64,000 nt of DNA from Mesorhizobium muleiense. GTDB taxonomy: Bacteria; Pseudomonadota; Alphaproteobacteria; Rhizobiales; Rhizobiaceae. A program made the position numbers and the translations under genes. Below are positions 25,371 to 33,988 of this stretch, piece by piece. The stretch is taken from NCBI RefSeq assembly GCF_900099905.1, contig NZ_FNEE01000023.1:1-64000 (forward strand). Reading direction: 5' to 3'. How positions within the stretch are numbered: the first letter of the stretch is position 1; each line of letters starts with the position of its first letter. The notes under the pieces were generated by a model that saw only the letters and a program-made list of their open reading frames with translations, did not search any database and was not told the DNA's origin.

Positions 25371-26126
25371 ATGACCCGCCACGTCACCTTCATGACCATC
25401 GACGATGCCGAGCATTATACGCCCCAGCAGCGCGCCGCGATCATATCGGCCTATCCGGCGCATGAGCGCGAGGCGCGGGCCAGGGGCATTCCGGTGCTGG
25501 GCTCCGGCCGCATCTTTCCGGTGGCGGAGGAACTGATTGCCTGCGAGCCGTTCCGGCTGCCGCGCTACTGGCCGCGGCTCGGGGCGCTGGATTTCGGCTG
25601 GGATCACCCTTCCGCTGCTGTCGAGCTCGCCTGGGATACCGAAGCCGACGTCGTCTATGTCGCAAAAGCCTGCCGCGCCTCGCAGCAGACGCCGGCCATG
25701 CAGGCGCTGACCCTAAAACCGTGGGGCGAATGGCTGCCGTGGGCGTGGCCGCGCGACGGCCGCCGCGAGACGCTGGAAGGTGCGGGTGTGGCACTTGCCC
25801 GGCAATATGCCGCGCATGGGCTGAACATGCTTTCCAGCCATGCGCAGTTCGCCGACGGTTCGGTGTCGGTCGAGGCCGGGCTGATGGAGATGCTCGACCG
25901 CATGCAGAGCGGCCGCTTCAAGGTGTTCTCGACGCTTCTGCCCTGGTTCGAGGAGTTTCGGCTCTACCACCGCAAAGACGGCCAGGTGGTGAAGCTGCGC
26001 GACGATCTGATGGCGGCGACACGCTATGGCGTGATGATGCTGAGGGAAGCGGTGGTCGACCCGGCCGAGTTCAAGACGGCACGGCGAAAGGCAGGGCAGA
26101 GCGATCCGCTGGGGGCGTTCCGGTGA
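25371..26126 (+). pseudogene. Terminase large subunit, C-terminal nuclease half
   Basis: A 251-residue frame continuing the terminase: TRHVTFMTIDDAEHYTPQQRAAI, YPAHEREARARGIPVLGSGRIFPV, then the RNase H-like nuclease with ALDFGWDHPSAAV (first acidic residue) and a later RDDLMAATRYGVMM (last acidic residue). An ATG with GAGGGCGAAG upstream could allow separate translation, but the family is a single polypeptide. Split from the ATPase half by the family C element. Confidence 0.8.
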
Positions 26127-26139
26127 GGGGACCCCGCCG

Positions 26140-26649
26140 ATGACCGTTCGCATTGTCAGCGCTACGCTGCGCGACCTCTCCTACATCGCCGCCAACCTGC
26201 GGCTCGAGGACCGGACGGAGATCGACTGCCAGTTCGACGAGTGGTCGCCGGCGCTGCTGACGCTGACGGCGCTGCAGGGGTTTGCCTATGTCGCCGAGCT
26301 GAACGGCAATCCGGAGGCCGGCTTTGGCGCCGCCGAGCAGCGCGGCGGGTTGTGGATCGCCTGGAGCTGGGGCACGCGCCGCATGAAGCGCTGTGTGCCT
26401 GGCATTACGGCGTTCTTTCACGCCGTGCTCGGTCCGCAGGTTGCCGCGCACGGCGCCTGGCGGGTCGAGGCGCGGGCGCTGGCCAGCAATGAATTGGCGC
26501 TGCGCTGGCTGGCCCGGCTTGGCGCCACGCAACGCTGCCGCCTGCCGGGCTACGGCAAGAACGGCGAAGATTTTTTGCTCTACGACTGGACGAGGTCGTC
26601 TGACTTTGGGTCGTCTGACTTTGGGTCGTCTGACTTTGGAGAAAGCTGA
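26140..26649 (+). CDS. Phage gp13-like (DUF2833) GNAT-fold protein
   Basis: A 169-residue protein resembling the T7 gp13 / DUF2833 group found next to terminase and portal in podoviruses: short N-terminal strand VRIVSATLRDLSYIAANLRLEDRTEI, acetyltransferase-like middle (AYVAELNGNPEAGFGA) and WLARLGATQRCRLPGYGKNGEDFLLYDW at the end. T7 gp13 is needed for virion assembly. The last 15 residues are three copies of SSDFG made by a 15-bp tandem repeat. Starts 13 nt after the terminase stop. Confidence 0.7.
   Translation: MTVRIVSATLRDLSYIAANLRLEDRTEIDCQFDEWSPALLTLTALQGFAYVAELNGNPEAGFGAAEQRGGLWIAWSWGTRRMKRCVPGITAFFHAVLGPQVAAHGAWRVEARALASNELALRWLARLGATQRCRLPGYGKNGEDFLLYDWTRSSDFGSSDFGSSDFGES
26596..26640 (+). 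repeat. Three tandem 15-bp repeats in a coding end
   Basis: TCGTCTGACTTTGGG repeated at 26596, 26611 and 26626 (last base differs), in frame, encoding (SSDFG)3 at the C-terminus of the gp13-like protein. Confidence 0.95.
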
Positions 26650-26653
26650 AACC

Positions 26654-26848
26654 ATGTGCCTGTTTCAAAAGCCGCCGGCGCTGAAGCCGTTGCCACCGAC
26701 ACCGACCATTGCCGACAAGGATGTGCAGGCGCGCGAAGCAGCGCTCCGGGCTGAGCTCGAGCAGCGCCAGGGCACCGCCGGCACGGTCAAGACCGATCTG
26801 TCGCCGAGCGAACTCAGCGGCCGGCGCCGCGTGCTGCTGGGCGTGTGA
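26654..26848 (+). CDS. Small phage structural-region protein
   Basis: A 64-residue protein (MCLFQKPPALKPLPPTPTIADKD..., AALRAELEQRQG, ending SGRRRVLLGV). Short proteins with this Pro-rich head, helix and RRVLLG tail occur between the terminase and portal genes of related phages. Starts 5 nt after the gp13-like gene. Function unknown. Confidence 0.6.
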   Translation: MCLFQKPPALKPLPPTPTIADKDVQAREAALRAELEQRQGTAGTVKTDLSPSELSGRRRVLLGV

Positions 26849-26884
26849 CGTGAAATTAGTGAAGCGGCGAGGGTGAAGGGCACC

Positions 26885-27047
26885 CCTTCTCCCCTTGTGG
26901 GAGAAGGTGGATCGGCGCTTTTGCGCCGAGACGGATGAGGGGTGCTGGAAGGAATGAGGCAGTGGATTTTTGCGGTATTGCCAAGCTGGAACACCCCTCA
27001 TCCGACCGAGCTTCGCTCGGCCACCTTCTCCCACAAGGGGAGAAGGC
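26885..27047. repeat. Palindromic intergenic element, family B
   Basis: CCTTCTCCCCTTGTGGGAGA ... GATGAGGGGT and the inverted copy ACCCCTCATCC ... CTTCTCCCACAAGGGGAGAA, with TTTTGCGCC and AGCTTCGCT loop parts that differ from the copy at 22641. Separates the phage genes from the inserted methyltransferase. Confidence 0.8.
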
Positions 27048-27064
27048 AAGGCTCTTCAGCGCTC

Positions 27065-27682
27065 TCACTCCGGCTTGCGCGCGAAGGCCCAGACCATCAG
27101 CGGATATTCCTCGTCGTTGCTGAGGTCGCGCCATAGGCCGTAGGCGCGCACCGGCCCGCCGATATGGGCCTTTGCGCAGGCTTTGTTGCCCCAGCTGAAC
27201 ACTTCAATGTTTGCCTGGGGGAAGCCGCCCTCGACCAGGACCTGCTTGAGGCCGGCGGCGGTCCAGCGGTTGTAGTCGTGCGGCCTGGCATGCACCCTGA
27301 ACAGGAACGGCGTCGCCACCATCGCCCAGCCGCCCGGCCGGGTCATGGCGTGGATATTCTGTGCCGCGGCAAACGGGCGCTGCACATGCTCCAGCACCTG
27401 GTCGGCGATGACGACGGAATATTGCCGGTCGGTGCGGTCCTTGCAGATGTCGAAATCAGGGAAATCGACGGAGGTGTAGTTCGAGCATATCGTCTTCCAG
27501 TGGCGGTTCCAGCCGGGCGAGATCTCGATCACGTCTGAGGATTTGCGGCCGTCGGCCTCAAGAAACGCGGTGAACGCCTCGATCTGCCTGATGCGCAGCC
27601 AGTTGCGGGAATCGTAGCCGATCAGCCGCTTTGCAACCTGCTTGCTTCGCCTCTTCAGGGCGCCGGGTAGGCTTTCCGTCAT
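27065..27682 (-). CDS. Class I SAM-dependent methyltransferase, opposite-strand extra gene in phage cassette
   Basis: A 205-residue methyltransferase: DVIEISPGWNRHW (motif I region), VDFPDFDIC, QYSVVIADQVLEHVQRPFAAA (motif IV region) and TRPGGWAMVATPFLFRVH. Pattern fits small-molecule or sugar methyltransferases of the Methyltransf_11 type. It lies between terminase and portal on the strand opposite all structural genes, next to a family B repeat, so it looks like an added gene rather than a virion gene. The start at 27682 gives the compact domain. Confidence 0.8.
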   Translation of the reverse strand: MTESLPGALKRRSKQVAKRLIGYDSRNWLRIRQIEAFTAFLEADGRKSSDVIEISPGWNRHWKTICSNYTSVDFPDFDICKDRTDRQYSVVIADQVLEHVQRPFAAAQNIHAMTRPGGWAMVATPFLFRVHARPHDYNRWTAAGLKQVLVEGGFPQANIEVFSWGNKACAKAHIGGPVRAYGLWRDLSNDEEYPLMVWAFARKPE

Positions 27683-27809
27683 TATCAAACCGATCTCCTT
27701 GAGTCGCCGCCCCGCGCCCCTTGAACATCGCAAAAGCGAACAAAATTCGACCTGGCCTTGGCAATATCTGGGCTTCGAACAAGCTGATACATCAGAACAA
27801 GGAAATGCC

Positions 27810-29534
27810 ATGGCGAGCGATTCCCGTGCCCACGATATCCTGTCGCGACAGGCGGAACTGGAGAGCGAGCGCAGCCAGTATGAGGCTGTCTGGGAGGCGG
27901 TGTCGGAATTCTGCGACCCCGACGCGCCCGATGTCTGGAGTGGGCGCCGGGGCGCGGAACCGCAGGCCGAGCGGCACGAGCGGCGCGGCGCCCGTGTCTA
28001 CGCCAACACCATCAACTCGGCCGCCAACCGGCTGGCCGCCGGGCTGGAAAGCCTGATCATCCCGCAGTCGGAAAAATGGCACGGGCTGTCGACCGCCGCC
28101 GTGAACGACGAGGAGAGCGAGGAGGAGAAGGAATGGGCGGAGGCGCTTCGCGATTTCCTGTTTGCGCTGCGCTATTCGGCCAATTCGAATTTCGTGCCGG
28201 CGACGCAGGCCTGCCTGCGCAACGTCGTGCGCTATGGCCCGGCCTATCTCTACGCCGAGGAGGGCTTTGGCGGCACGCTGATCCGCTATGCCTCGATCCC
28301 GGTGGTCGAGGGCTATCTCTGCCGCAACCGCTGGGGCCAGGTCGACATTTTCCACCGCCGCTATGAGCGCACGGCACGGCAGGCGGCGCAGCTGCTCGGC
28401 TATGACAAGCTGCCGGCGCGGATCAAGATGCTGGTCGACGACCCGGCCAAATGCGAGACCAAGATCTCGCTGATCCAGTGCATCCAGCCGCGCGACGAGC
28501 GCAAGATGTACCGGCTCTCCGGCACCTACCAGTATCTCGACACGGCCTTCGCCTCCTACCACGTCGTCGAGGACGAGGAGGTCATCGTCAGGGAGAGCGG
28601 TTTCCGCTCCTTCCCGGTGTCGTGCTTCAACTGGCGCCGCCATGAGGGCGACCCCTATGGCATCTCGCCGACCATCGAGGCGCTGACCACGGTGCGCGAG
28701 GAAAATGCGGTGCGCCGCTCGGGCCTCAGGGCGCTGCAGCAGATCACCGATCCGGCGACCGCGTCGAAAGCGCGGCTCGACTATGTGCCGGTGCTCAATC
28801 CCGGCGAGAACTATCCCGGCCTGATCGACGACAATGGCCGGCCGCTTATTGCGCCGATCGCTGTGGGCCAGAACCCGACCCATGCATTCGACTACGCGGA
28901 AAGCCGGGCCGAGGAGATCCGCGACATGATGTTCGTCAACCTGTTCCAGACGCTGGTGCAGAACCCGCAGATGACGGCCACCGAAGCCTTGATCCGGCAG
29001 GAGGAGAAGGGCGCGCTGCTCGGGCCGTCCGGCTCGATCATCCAGGCCGGCTTTGCCGCCAATCTCGACCGCGAGCTCGGTATCCTCGAGGACAAGGGAT
29101 TGTATGAGGAAGACAGCCGCTTCCTGCCGCCGGCGAGCCTCGCCGGCAAGGCGGTGCGGCCGACCTTCACCGGGCCGCTCGACGTGCTGCGCCGCTCGGC
29201 CGAGGCGCGCGACACCATCCAGGTGGTGACCACGGCCATGCAGATGGCGCAGTTCGACCCCGGCGTGATGGACAATATCGACGGCGACGAGGCGCTGAAG
29301 ATCGTGCAGAGCGCCGGCCGCAGCCCGCAGCGCATCTTTCGCCGCCAGGACGAGGTGGCTGATATTCGCGATGCCCGAGCCAGGGCGCAACAAGCGCAGG
29401 CCGGCATGGCGGCGATCGCCGCCGCCGGCAAGGTGGCCAGGGATGCGGTGCCGGCGGCGGTCCAGGCGCGCGACAGCGGCCTGCTCGACAGTCTCAGCGG
29501 GCTGATGCCGCAGGGCGGCGAGGGCGGCGCATGA
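27810..29534 (+). CDS. Phage portal (head-tail connector) protein
   Basis: A 574-residue portal of the T7 gp8/head-tail connector family: AHDILSRQAELESERSQYEAVWEAVSEFCDP (in part) at the N-terminus, TINSAANRLAAGLESLIIPQSEKWHGL, VPATQACLRNVVRYGPAYLYAEEG, and YAESRAEEIRDMMFVNLF, QMTATEALIRQEE in the C-terminal half. It forms the dodecameric ring through which DNA enters. An Ala-rich tail closes the protein. Start at the ATG at 27810 (AAGGAAATGCC upstream). Stop overlaps the next gene by 4 nt. Confidence 0.93.
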   Translation: MASDSRAHDILSRQAELESERSQYEAVWEAVSEFCDPDAPDVWSGRRGAEPQAERHERRGARVYANTINSAANRLAAGLESLIIPQSEKWHGLSTAAVNDEESEEEKEWAEALRDFLFALRYSANSNFVPATQACLRNVVRYGPAYLYAEEGFGGTLIRYASIPVVEGYLCRNRWGQVDIFHRRYERTARQAAQLLGYDKLPARIKMLVDDPAKCETKISLIQCIQPRDERKMYRLSGTYQYLDTAFASYHVVEDEEVIVRESGFRSFPVSCFNWRRHEGDPYGISPTIEALTTVREENAVRRSGLRALQQITDPATASKARLDYVPVLNPGENYPGLIDDNGRPLIAPIAVGQNPTHAFDYAESRAEEIRDMMFVNLFQTLVQNPQMTATEALIRQEEKGALLGPSGSIIQAGFAANLDRELGILEDKGLYEEDSRFLPPASLAGKAVRPTFTGPLDVLRRSAEARDTIQVVTTAMQMAQFDPGVMDNIDGDEALKIVQSAGRSPQRIFRRQDEVADIRDARARAQQAQAGMAAIAAAGKVARDAVPAAVQARDSGLLDSLSGLMPQGGEGGA

Positions 29535-29854
29535 GCGGCAAACGCTTCGCCCATTCGCGCCAGGCCGGCGGCCCGGCCAGGGCGCAGGATGCGCTGACCA
29601 GGGCCTATCTCAGGGTGTTCTCGGGCCAGGACGGCGAGATGGTGCTGGCCGACCTGACGGCGGCGACCGGCTATTACCGCCGCCCGTCCTATGGCGAGTG
29701 GCTGGCCAAGACCAGGACGCCGAACGGCTTCGAGCTGCACAGCGCGCTGAGCAACGCGCGCGCCGAAGTGGTGCAGCACATCATGGGGTTTTTGACACTC
29801 GACGAAGCGCAACTGGCGGCGCTGGAGAAGGCGGCGCGGCTGGAGGGGAGGTAG
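29531..29854 (+). CDS. Bbp19-like phage protein
   Basis: A 107-residue protein resembling the Bbp19-type proteins of Bordetella phage BPP-1 relatives: AYLRVFSGQDGEMVLADLTAATGY in the middle and an N-HSALSNARAEVVQHIMGFL helix. Translationally coupled to the portal (ATGA). Likely a minor head or connector-region protein; exact role unknown. Confidence 0.7.
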   Translation: MSGKRFAHSRQAGGPARAQDALTRAYLRVFSGQDGEMVLADLTAATGYYRRPSYGEWLAKTRTPNGFELHSALSNARAEVVQHIMGFLTLDEAQLAALEKAARLEGR

Positions 29855-29875
29855 GGTGATGAAACTGCCTTATGG

Positions 29876-30190
29876 CTAAGTCTTGCTCAAATCGACGGTG
29901 ATCCGCATCGGGCTGGTTTTGACGCCTGGCGGCCAACACTTCTGGACCGATTTCGAAAGTTGCTGGGCGGCTTCCGCCGCCGCCTCCGAATGTGGATCAT
30001 AAGATACAACGGTAACCGACTTGACGTTGCCGACCTTGTCCAACGTCACCTCGAAAGTGGCTTTGACGTGATTGTCTACAGCGGCCACCGGCAAGACCTG
30101 GCAATCGCCGATCCGCTCAACACTGACAGCCTGTCTGGCGTGTGCGGAAACCGAACAAACAACCAGCAGCGAAGTCATCAAAAATCGCAT
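29876..30190 (-). CDS. Secreted TonB C-terminal-like protein
   Basis: A 104-residue protein with a cleavable signal peptide (MTSLLVVCSVSAHA) and a TonB/TolA C-terminal-like fold: VKATFEVTLDKVGNVKSVTVVS, a helix with AAEAAQQLSKSVQKCWPPG and a last strand. The two Cys might pair. It lies opposite to the phage genes and is bacterial in style. Confidence 0.7.
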   Translation of the reverse strand: MRFLMTSLLVVCSVSAHARQAVSVERIGDCQVLPVAAVDNHVKATFEVTLDKVGNVKSVTVVSYDPHSEAAAEAAQQLSKSVQKCWPPGVKTSPMRITVDLSKT

Positions 30191-30280
30191 CGTCGCCCCC
30201 TTTGGATAGCAGACGATAGCGTCTAAACGCGCTGAGGGTAAGGATCAAAACCATCGGGTAGACCGCGCCGACGCTGAAAC

Positions 30281-30416
30281 TGCGCCCCTCTCCCCGTTCT
30301 ACGGGGAGAGGATGCCGGCAGGCAGGTGAGGGGCGGCGCCAGCATCTCAGAATTCTGCGCTGCCCCTCATCCCCCTGCCGGGACCTTCTCCCCGTATGGT
30401 GACGGGGAGAAGGGGC
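30281..30416. repeat. Palindromic intergenic element, family C
   Basis: Contains CCCCTCTCCCCGTTCTACGG, GATGCCGGCAGGCAGGTGAG, then TGCCCCTCATCCCCCTGCCG and TTCTCCCCGTATGGTGACGG. The arms match those of the element that splits the terminase gene. Confidence 0.75.
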
Positions 30417-30418
30417 TA

Positions 30419-30733
30419 TCAATAATCACCGCGGTAGTAGCGGTCGTCGCAACGGGCGGTGTAGATGCGGCCGTAGCGGTCCTGATAGCGGCAAAGCTGT
30501 TCGCCGCGCCGCTGTGGCGTCGTTGCGCTGCCGACGACCGCGCCCAGCAGGGCGCCGCTGGCTGCGCCGATAACCGTGCTCTTGGTGTCGCGGCCCAGGG
30601 CCTGACCGACCAGAGCGCCGCCAGCGCCGCCGACCAAGGCCCCCGTGGTGGCTCTTTGCTGGCCTTCGGTCTGCGCACATCCCGCCAGCGCGGCAGTCAC
30701 AAGCAGGGCGGCAATGGCTTTGTACATGGTCAT
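30419..30733 (-). CDS. Glycine-zipper lipoprotein
   Basis: A 104-residue lipoprotein: lipobox LAGCAQ, then a glycine-zipper segment (GALVGGAGGALVGQALGR, TVIGAASGALLGAVVGSA) of the YMGG/17-kDa surface antigen type, and a C-terminal basic tail (CRYQDRYGRIYTARCDDRYYRGDY in part). Start MTMYK at 30733 or M at 30727. Outer-membrane location expected. Bacterial gene placed inside the phage cassette. Confidence 0.85.
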   Translation of the reverse strand: MTMYKAIAALLVTAALAGCAQTEGQQRATTGALVGGAGGALVGQALGRDTKSTVIGAASGALLGAVVGSATTPQRRGEQLCRYQDRYGRIYTARCDDRYYRGDY

Positions 30734-31059
30734 CGTCTGATACTCCGTTGAAGCCTATGAACTAATACACTGGCTGGTTTTGCCAAGTGTTTGCCAAGTG
30801 CGGTTGCATTGCGGCGGAACCGCGGCAACCGCTTGTCACGAAATGCGACATGGTTTCTTTCGTCTTGACGGTGCGTGCCTCCGGTTCTGAAAGATCGTAC
30901 TCGAACAAGACGATAGCGCCAGGTTCTGTCGAAAAGAATCAGGCTGCGGCCACAACGATTCCGCCGCGTCCAGCCGATCCCTCAACAATCCAATAACACA
31001 CCCGGCTGAACTGGCCAGTGCTCGTTTCCATTTGCAAACAACAAGAAGGAATCTTTCTC
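30734..31059. other. Intergenic upstream of the phage scaffold gene
   Basis: About 326 bases. A 70-codon open frame at 30787 lacks a ribosome-binding site and homology. This stretch presumably holds the promoters of the lipoprotein (minus) and the scaffold-capsid genes (plus); no clear consensus seen. Confidence 0.4.
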
Positions 31060-31968
31060 ATGACAGATCTGGCAGACGCCGGGTCCGTGGTGGCGTCGCC
31101 ACCGGCGGGCAACCTTGCACGGCCACCGGCCGCCGGGGACAACGGGTCCGCCCCGCCGGCTGCAGAAAGTTGGTTTGACGGTCTTTCCGAAGGCAACCGT
31201 AAAATCGCTGAAGCAAAGGGCTGGACCAAGCCTGATGGCAGCATCGACAAGGTGCTGACCTCCTATGCAGAACTGGAACGCCAGCAAGGCGAAAGCCTTC
31301 GCGTTCCGGCGGCCGACGCACCGCCAGAGGAATGGGCAAAGTTCCATGCCCGCCTTCCCGAAGACATGCGTCCGGTCGCAGCTGACAAGATCGATTTCAA
31401 GCGCCCGGAAGGGCTCCCCGAAAACCTGCCATACGACGAGAACCTGGCCAACGCCTCCAAGTCATGGATGGCCGAAGCCAAGCTTTCAGCGAAGCAGGCG
31501 CAAGTCGTTCACGACAAGTTTGCGGCATATCAGGCTGAACAGGCAACGGCTCAAATGGCCGCCATCGCCAAGTCGGTCGAGACGACGCATGACGACCTCG
31601 TGAAGGATTGGGGACCGGTAACCAGCGACGGCTTCAAGGAGAAGCTGGAGGTCGCCAACCGGGCGATGAAGAAGCTCGGCCTGGTCGATGCCTACAAGGC
31701 GAAGGGCATCCTCCTGCCTGACGGCGCCTTGACCGATCCGCAGATCGCCAAGGCATTCCACGCCATCAGCGAGGCGATGTTCAGGGAAGACACGATCGAC
31801 GGCGGCGCAGCCCTGAGCGGAGGCAATCCGTTCAAGCGCAACGCCGCCGGCGAACGCAACCTGACCGAAATCTCGGCGCTCGTCAGAAGCGACCCCGTCC
31901 GCGCCCGGCGGCTGGCACGCGAGGCCGGCGAGAACCCGGATCTGTGGATGCCTACCAATCCTCTTTGA
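31060..31968 (+). CDS. Phage capsid scaffold/assembly protein
   Basis: A 302-residue acidic, Ala/Pro-rich protein directly before the capsid gene. Features: SWFDGLSEGNRKIAEAKGWTKPDGSIDKVLTSYAELER in part (a common N-terminal motif of phage scaffolds), a middle LPEDMRPVAADKIDFKRPEGLPENLPYDE segment, and a helical C-terminal half. AAGAAGGA lies at good spacing before the ATG. Role: scaffold for procapsid assembly. The last residues (PVRARRLAREAGENPDLW) resemble the conserved scaffold tail. Confidence 0.75.
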   Translation: MTDLADAGSVVASPPAGNLARPPAAGDNGSAPPAAESWFDGLSEGNRKIAEAKGWTKPDGSIDKVLTSYAELERQQGESLRVPAADAPPEEWAKFHARLPEDMRPVAADKIDFKRPEGLPENLPYDENLANASKSWMAEAKLSAKQAQVVHDKFAAYQAEQATAQMAAIAKSVETTHDDLVKDWGPVTSDGFKEKLEVANRAMKKLGLVDAYKAKGILLPDGALTDPQIAKAFHAISEAMFREDTIDGGAALSGGNPFKRNAAGERNLTEISALVRSDPVRARRLAREAGENPDLWMPTNPL

Positions 31969-32000
31969 ACCAAGACACCCCGCAACCTGAAGGAAAAAAG

Positions 32001-32990
32001 ATGGCAGACGCCTATACCCGCATCGCGGACGCGATCGTTCCGTCCGTCTATGCACAATACTCGTTCGAGGAGCACGTCCAGTCGCTCGATATCTACCAGG
32101 CCGGGATCCTGTTTTCCGACCCGGCCATCGCCTCGAAGCTCTCCATGGGCGGGCGTTCCGTCGATATGCCCGGCTGGAAGGATCTCGGCAACGATCCGTC
32201 CGAGCCGGTCAACGACGATCCGGCCGACTCGATCGAGATGAAGAAGATCGGCGCGCGCCGCGAGGTCGCCGCCCGCAATGTCCGCGCCCAGGCCTGGGGC
32301 ATCCCGGACCTGACCTCGATCCTGGCCGGCGACGACCCGCAGAAGCTGATCGTGCGCCGCCAGACCGACTACTGGCAGCGCGCCAACAAGCTGACGCTGC
32401 TCGGCATCCTGAAAGGGGTGGTGGCCGACAACCTCGCCAATGATGCCGGCGACCTCGTCCGCATCACCGGCGCGTCCATCGTCGACACCGACATCATCGA
32501 GGCCGCCTATTTGATGGGTGACCGCGCCGACAAGTTCAAGACGATCTGGATGCACTCCAGGCAGATGAAGGCGCTCAAACTCGCCGACCTCATCGACTAT
32601 GTGCCGCCGTCCGAGCAGGGCGGGCCGCTGATCCCCTATTATATGGGGCTGCGGGCCGTCATCGACGACGACATCCCGGTGGCGGCGGGCGTCTACACGG
32701 CGTTCATGTTCAAGGACAAGGCGATCCTGTGGAACGAGCTGCCGATCAATAGCGAAGGCGGCCCGCTGGAGTTCGACCGCAAGCCGCGCCAGGGCCATGG
32801 CGGCGGCGTCACCGAAATGGTCGCCCGCCGGCATTTCGTCGCGCATGTGCCCGGCACCCGCTTCCTCGATGCGTCGACGGCGGGTGAGTTTGCGACCGAT
32901 GCCGAGCTGGCGCTGGCGGCGAACTGGGACCGCACGGCGTCGAGTGTCAAGCACATGACGTTCATCGCGCTGAGGACGACCGAGGCCTGA
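32001..32990 (+). CDS. Phage major capsid protein
   Basis: A 329-residue coat protein by position and pattern: YTRIADAIVPSVYAQYSFEEHVQSLDIYQAGIL at the N-terminus in part, VRRQTDYWQRANKLTLLGILKGV, KFKTIWMHSRQMKALKLADLIDYVPP and a C-terminal FVAHVPGTRFL. This is the HK97-fold coat group that uses a separate scaffold. GAAGGAAAAAAG precedes the ATG. It follows the scaffold after 32 nt. Confidence 0.82.
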   Translation: MADAYTRIADAIVPSVYAQYSFEEHVQSLDIYQAGILFSDPAIASKLSMGGRSVDMPGWKDLGNDPSEPVNDDPADSIEMKKIGARREVAARNVRAQAWGIPDLTSILAGDDPQKLIVRRQTDYWQRANKLTLLGILKGVVADNLANDAGDLVRITGASIVDTDIIEAAYLMGDRADKFKTIWMHSRQMKALKLADLIDYVPPSEQGGPLIPYYMGLRAVIDDDIPVAAGVYTAFMFKDKAILWNELPINSEGGPLEFDRKPRQGHGGGVTEMVARRHFVAHVPGTRFLDASTAGEFATDAELALAANWDRTASSVKHMTFIALRTTEA

Positions 32991-33063
32991 GAGACCGTTT
33001 GGAAACTCTACTCTGGCGGCCATCTGATGGCGTTTTCTGCGCTTCCGGTGCTCACGGACCAGC

Positions 33064-33165
33064 GCATGACCCCGGAAACCGATTTCGGTTTCCGGAAAGG
33101 ATCATGCGCAAATGTAGAGTGTTAGAGCGTCCTTTGCGCGTCCAATTGGACGCGCGGCGCTCTAA
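33064..33165. repeat. Two adjacent rhizobial palindromes (family D)
   Basis: 33064-33107: GCATGA...CCGGAAACCGATTTCGGTTT...TCATGC, a near-perfect 44-bp palindrome. 33122-33165: TTAGAGCG...GCGCGTCCAATTGGACGCGC...CGCTCTAA. This pair differs in sequence from families A-C. It lies just after the capsid gene. Confidence 0.85.
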
Positions 33166-33355
33166 TGTCCGCTGCGTGCCGGTTCTCGAAACCACCACCA
33201 TATGACTCGCCAGAGCGAATTTCGAAACGGTCTCTACGCCGAGGTGACATGTGAGCCTCTGGCTGCATTGTTGTTGTTGCACATTGATCAATCGCCGCCA
33301 CCAAACGGTTACACAAGCGGGCGATGCTGCCTTGTCTTTGCAATGGAGGGTAACC

Positions 33356-33595
33356 ATGAATATGACCTACAAGGCAGTTCAGGATGTGCTTCGAAAAGCC
33401 GGCATTGTCATAAGCAAAAAGGGCGAGCTTCACCGCATCAACTTCTTCAGCGGCCTGGAAAACACCGCCTACTACACGACAAGCCTCGAGAATGCGCTTG
33501 AGCGCGGTTTGGCAATGGCGAGAGGCGCCGAAAAATTGCCAGCAAGCGCCTTTGCCAAGTCGCGCGGGCGGCCGGCGAGCGCACACTTCGGCTGA
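33356..33595 (+). CDS. Hypothetical small protein in phage cassette
   Basis: A 79-residue protein (MNMTYKAVQDVLRKAGIVISKKGELHRINFFSG... in part). ATGGAGGGTAACC gives a strong ribosome-binding site. A YTTSLENALERGLAMARG helix and a basic tail follow. It looks like a small host-type regulator or unknown protein, placed between the capsid and tail genes among repeats. Confidence 0.55.
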   Translation: MNMTYKAVQDVLRKAGIVISKKGELHRINFFSGLENTAYYTTSLENALERGLAMARGAEKLPASAFAKSRGRPASAHFG

Positions 33596-33670
33596 CGCTG
33601 CAGGATGTCATCGCCGCGTTGCGCGGCGATGTTGGGAACGCCCACCAGTTTTCCAGCGGTCGCGTCCGTC

Positions 33671-33909
33671 GCGCCCCCTCTGTCCTGCCGGACATCTCCC
33701 CCACTTGGGGGGAGATCGGCAGCTTCACCGACAACGCCCTTTCTTCAACGTTGGCGATTGGCGAAAGCCAACGCGACATCCAATTTCCCCCTCGTGGGGA
33801 GATCGGCAGCTTCACCGACAACGCCCTTTCTTCAACATTGGCGATTGGCGAAAGCCAACGCGACATCCAATCTCCCCCGGGAGATGCCCGGCAGGGCAGA
33901 GGGGGCGCG
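33671..33909. repeat. Composite palindromic element with two 87-bp tandem units
   Basis: Terminal inverted repeats GCGCCCCCTCTGTCCTGCCG...ACATCTCCC (left) and GGGAGATGCCCGGC...AGAGGGGGCGC (right) bound two near-identical 87-bp direct units (33709-33795 and 33796-33882), each with GATCGGCAGCTTCACCGACA, then the hairpin-like TTGGCGATTGGCGAAAGCCA. The longest family A member in the window. Confidence 0.85.
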
Positions 33910-33988
33910 ACGGATCGCGACCTTCCTCACAATCCCACCGCACTCATGTCCTGCTTTTCCCGATCCACACAGACGGAGGCCTAAAACC

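Noticed and set aside
27792-29393. Minus-strand frame opposite the portal gene
   Set aside because: Shadow of a conserved phage gene; no ribosome-binding site or family match.
33709-33882. CRISPR or phage att direct repeats
   Set aside because: Two abutting 87-bp units inside inverted ends with no spacers; better explained as a composite palindromic element.
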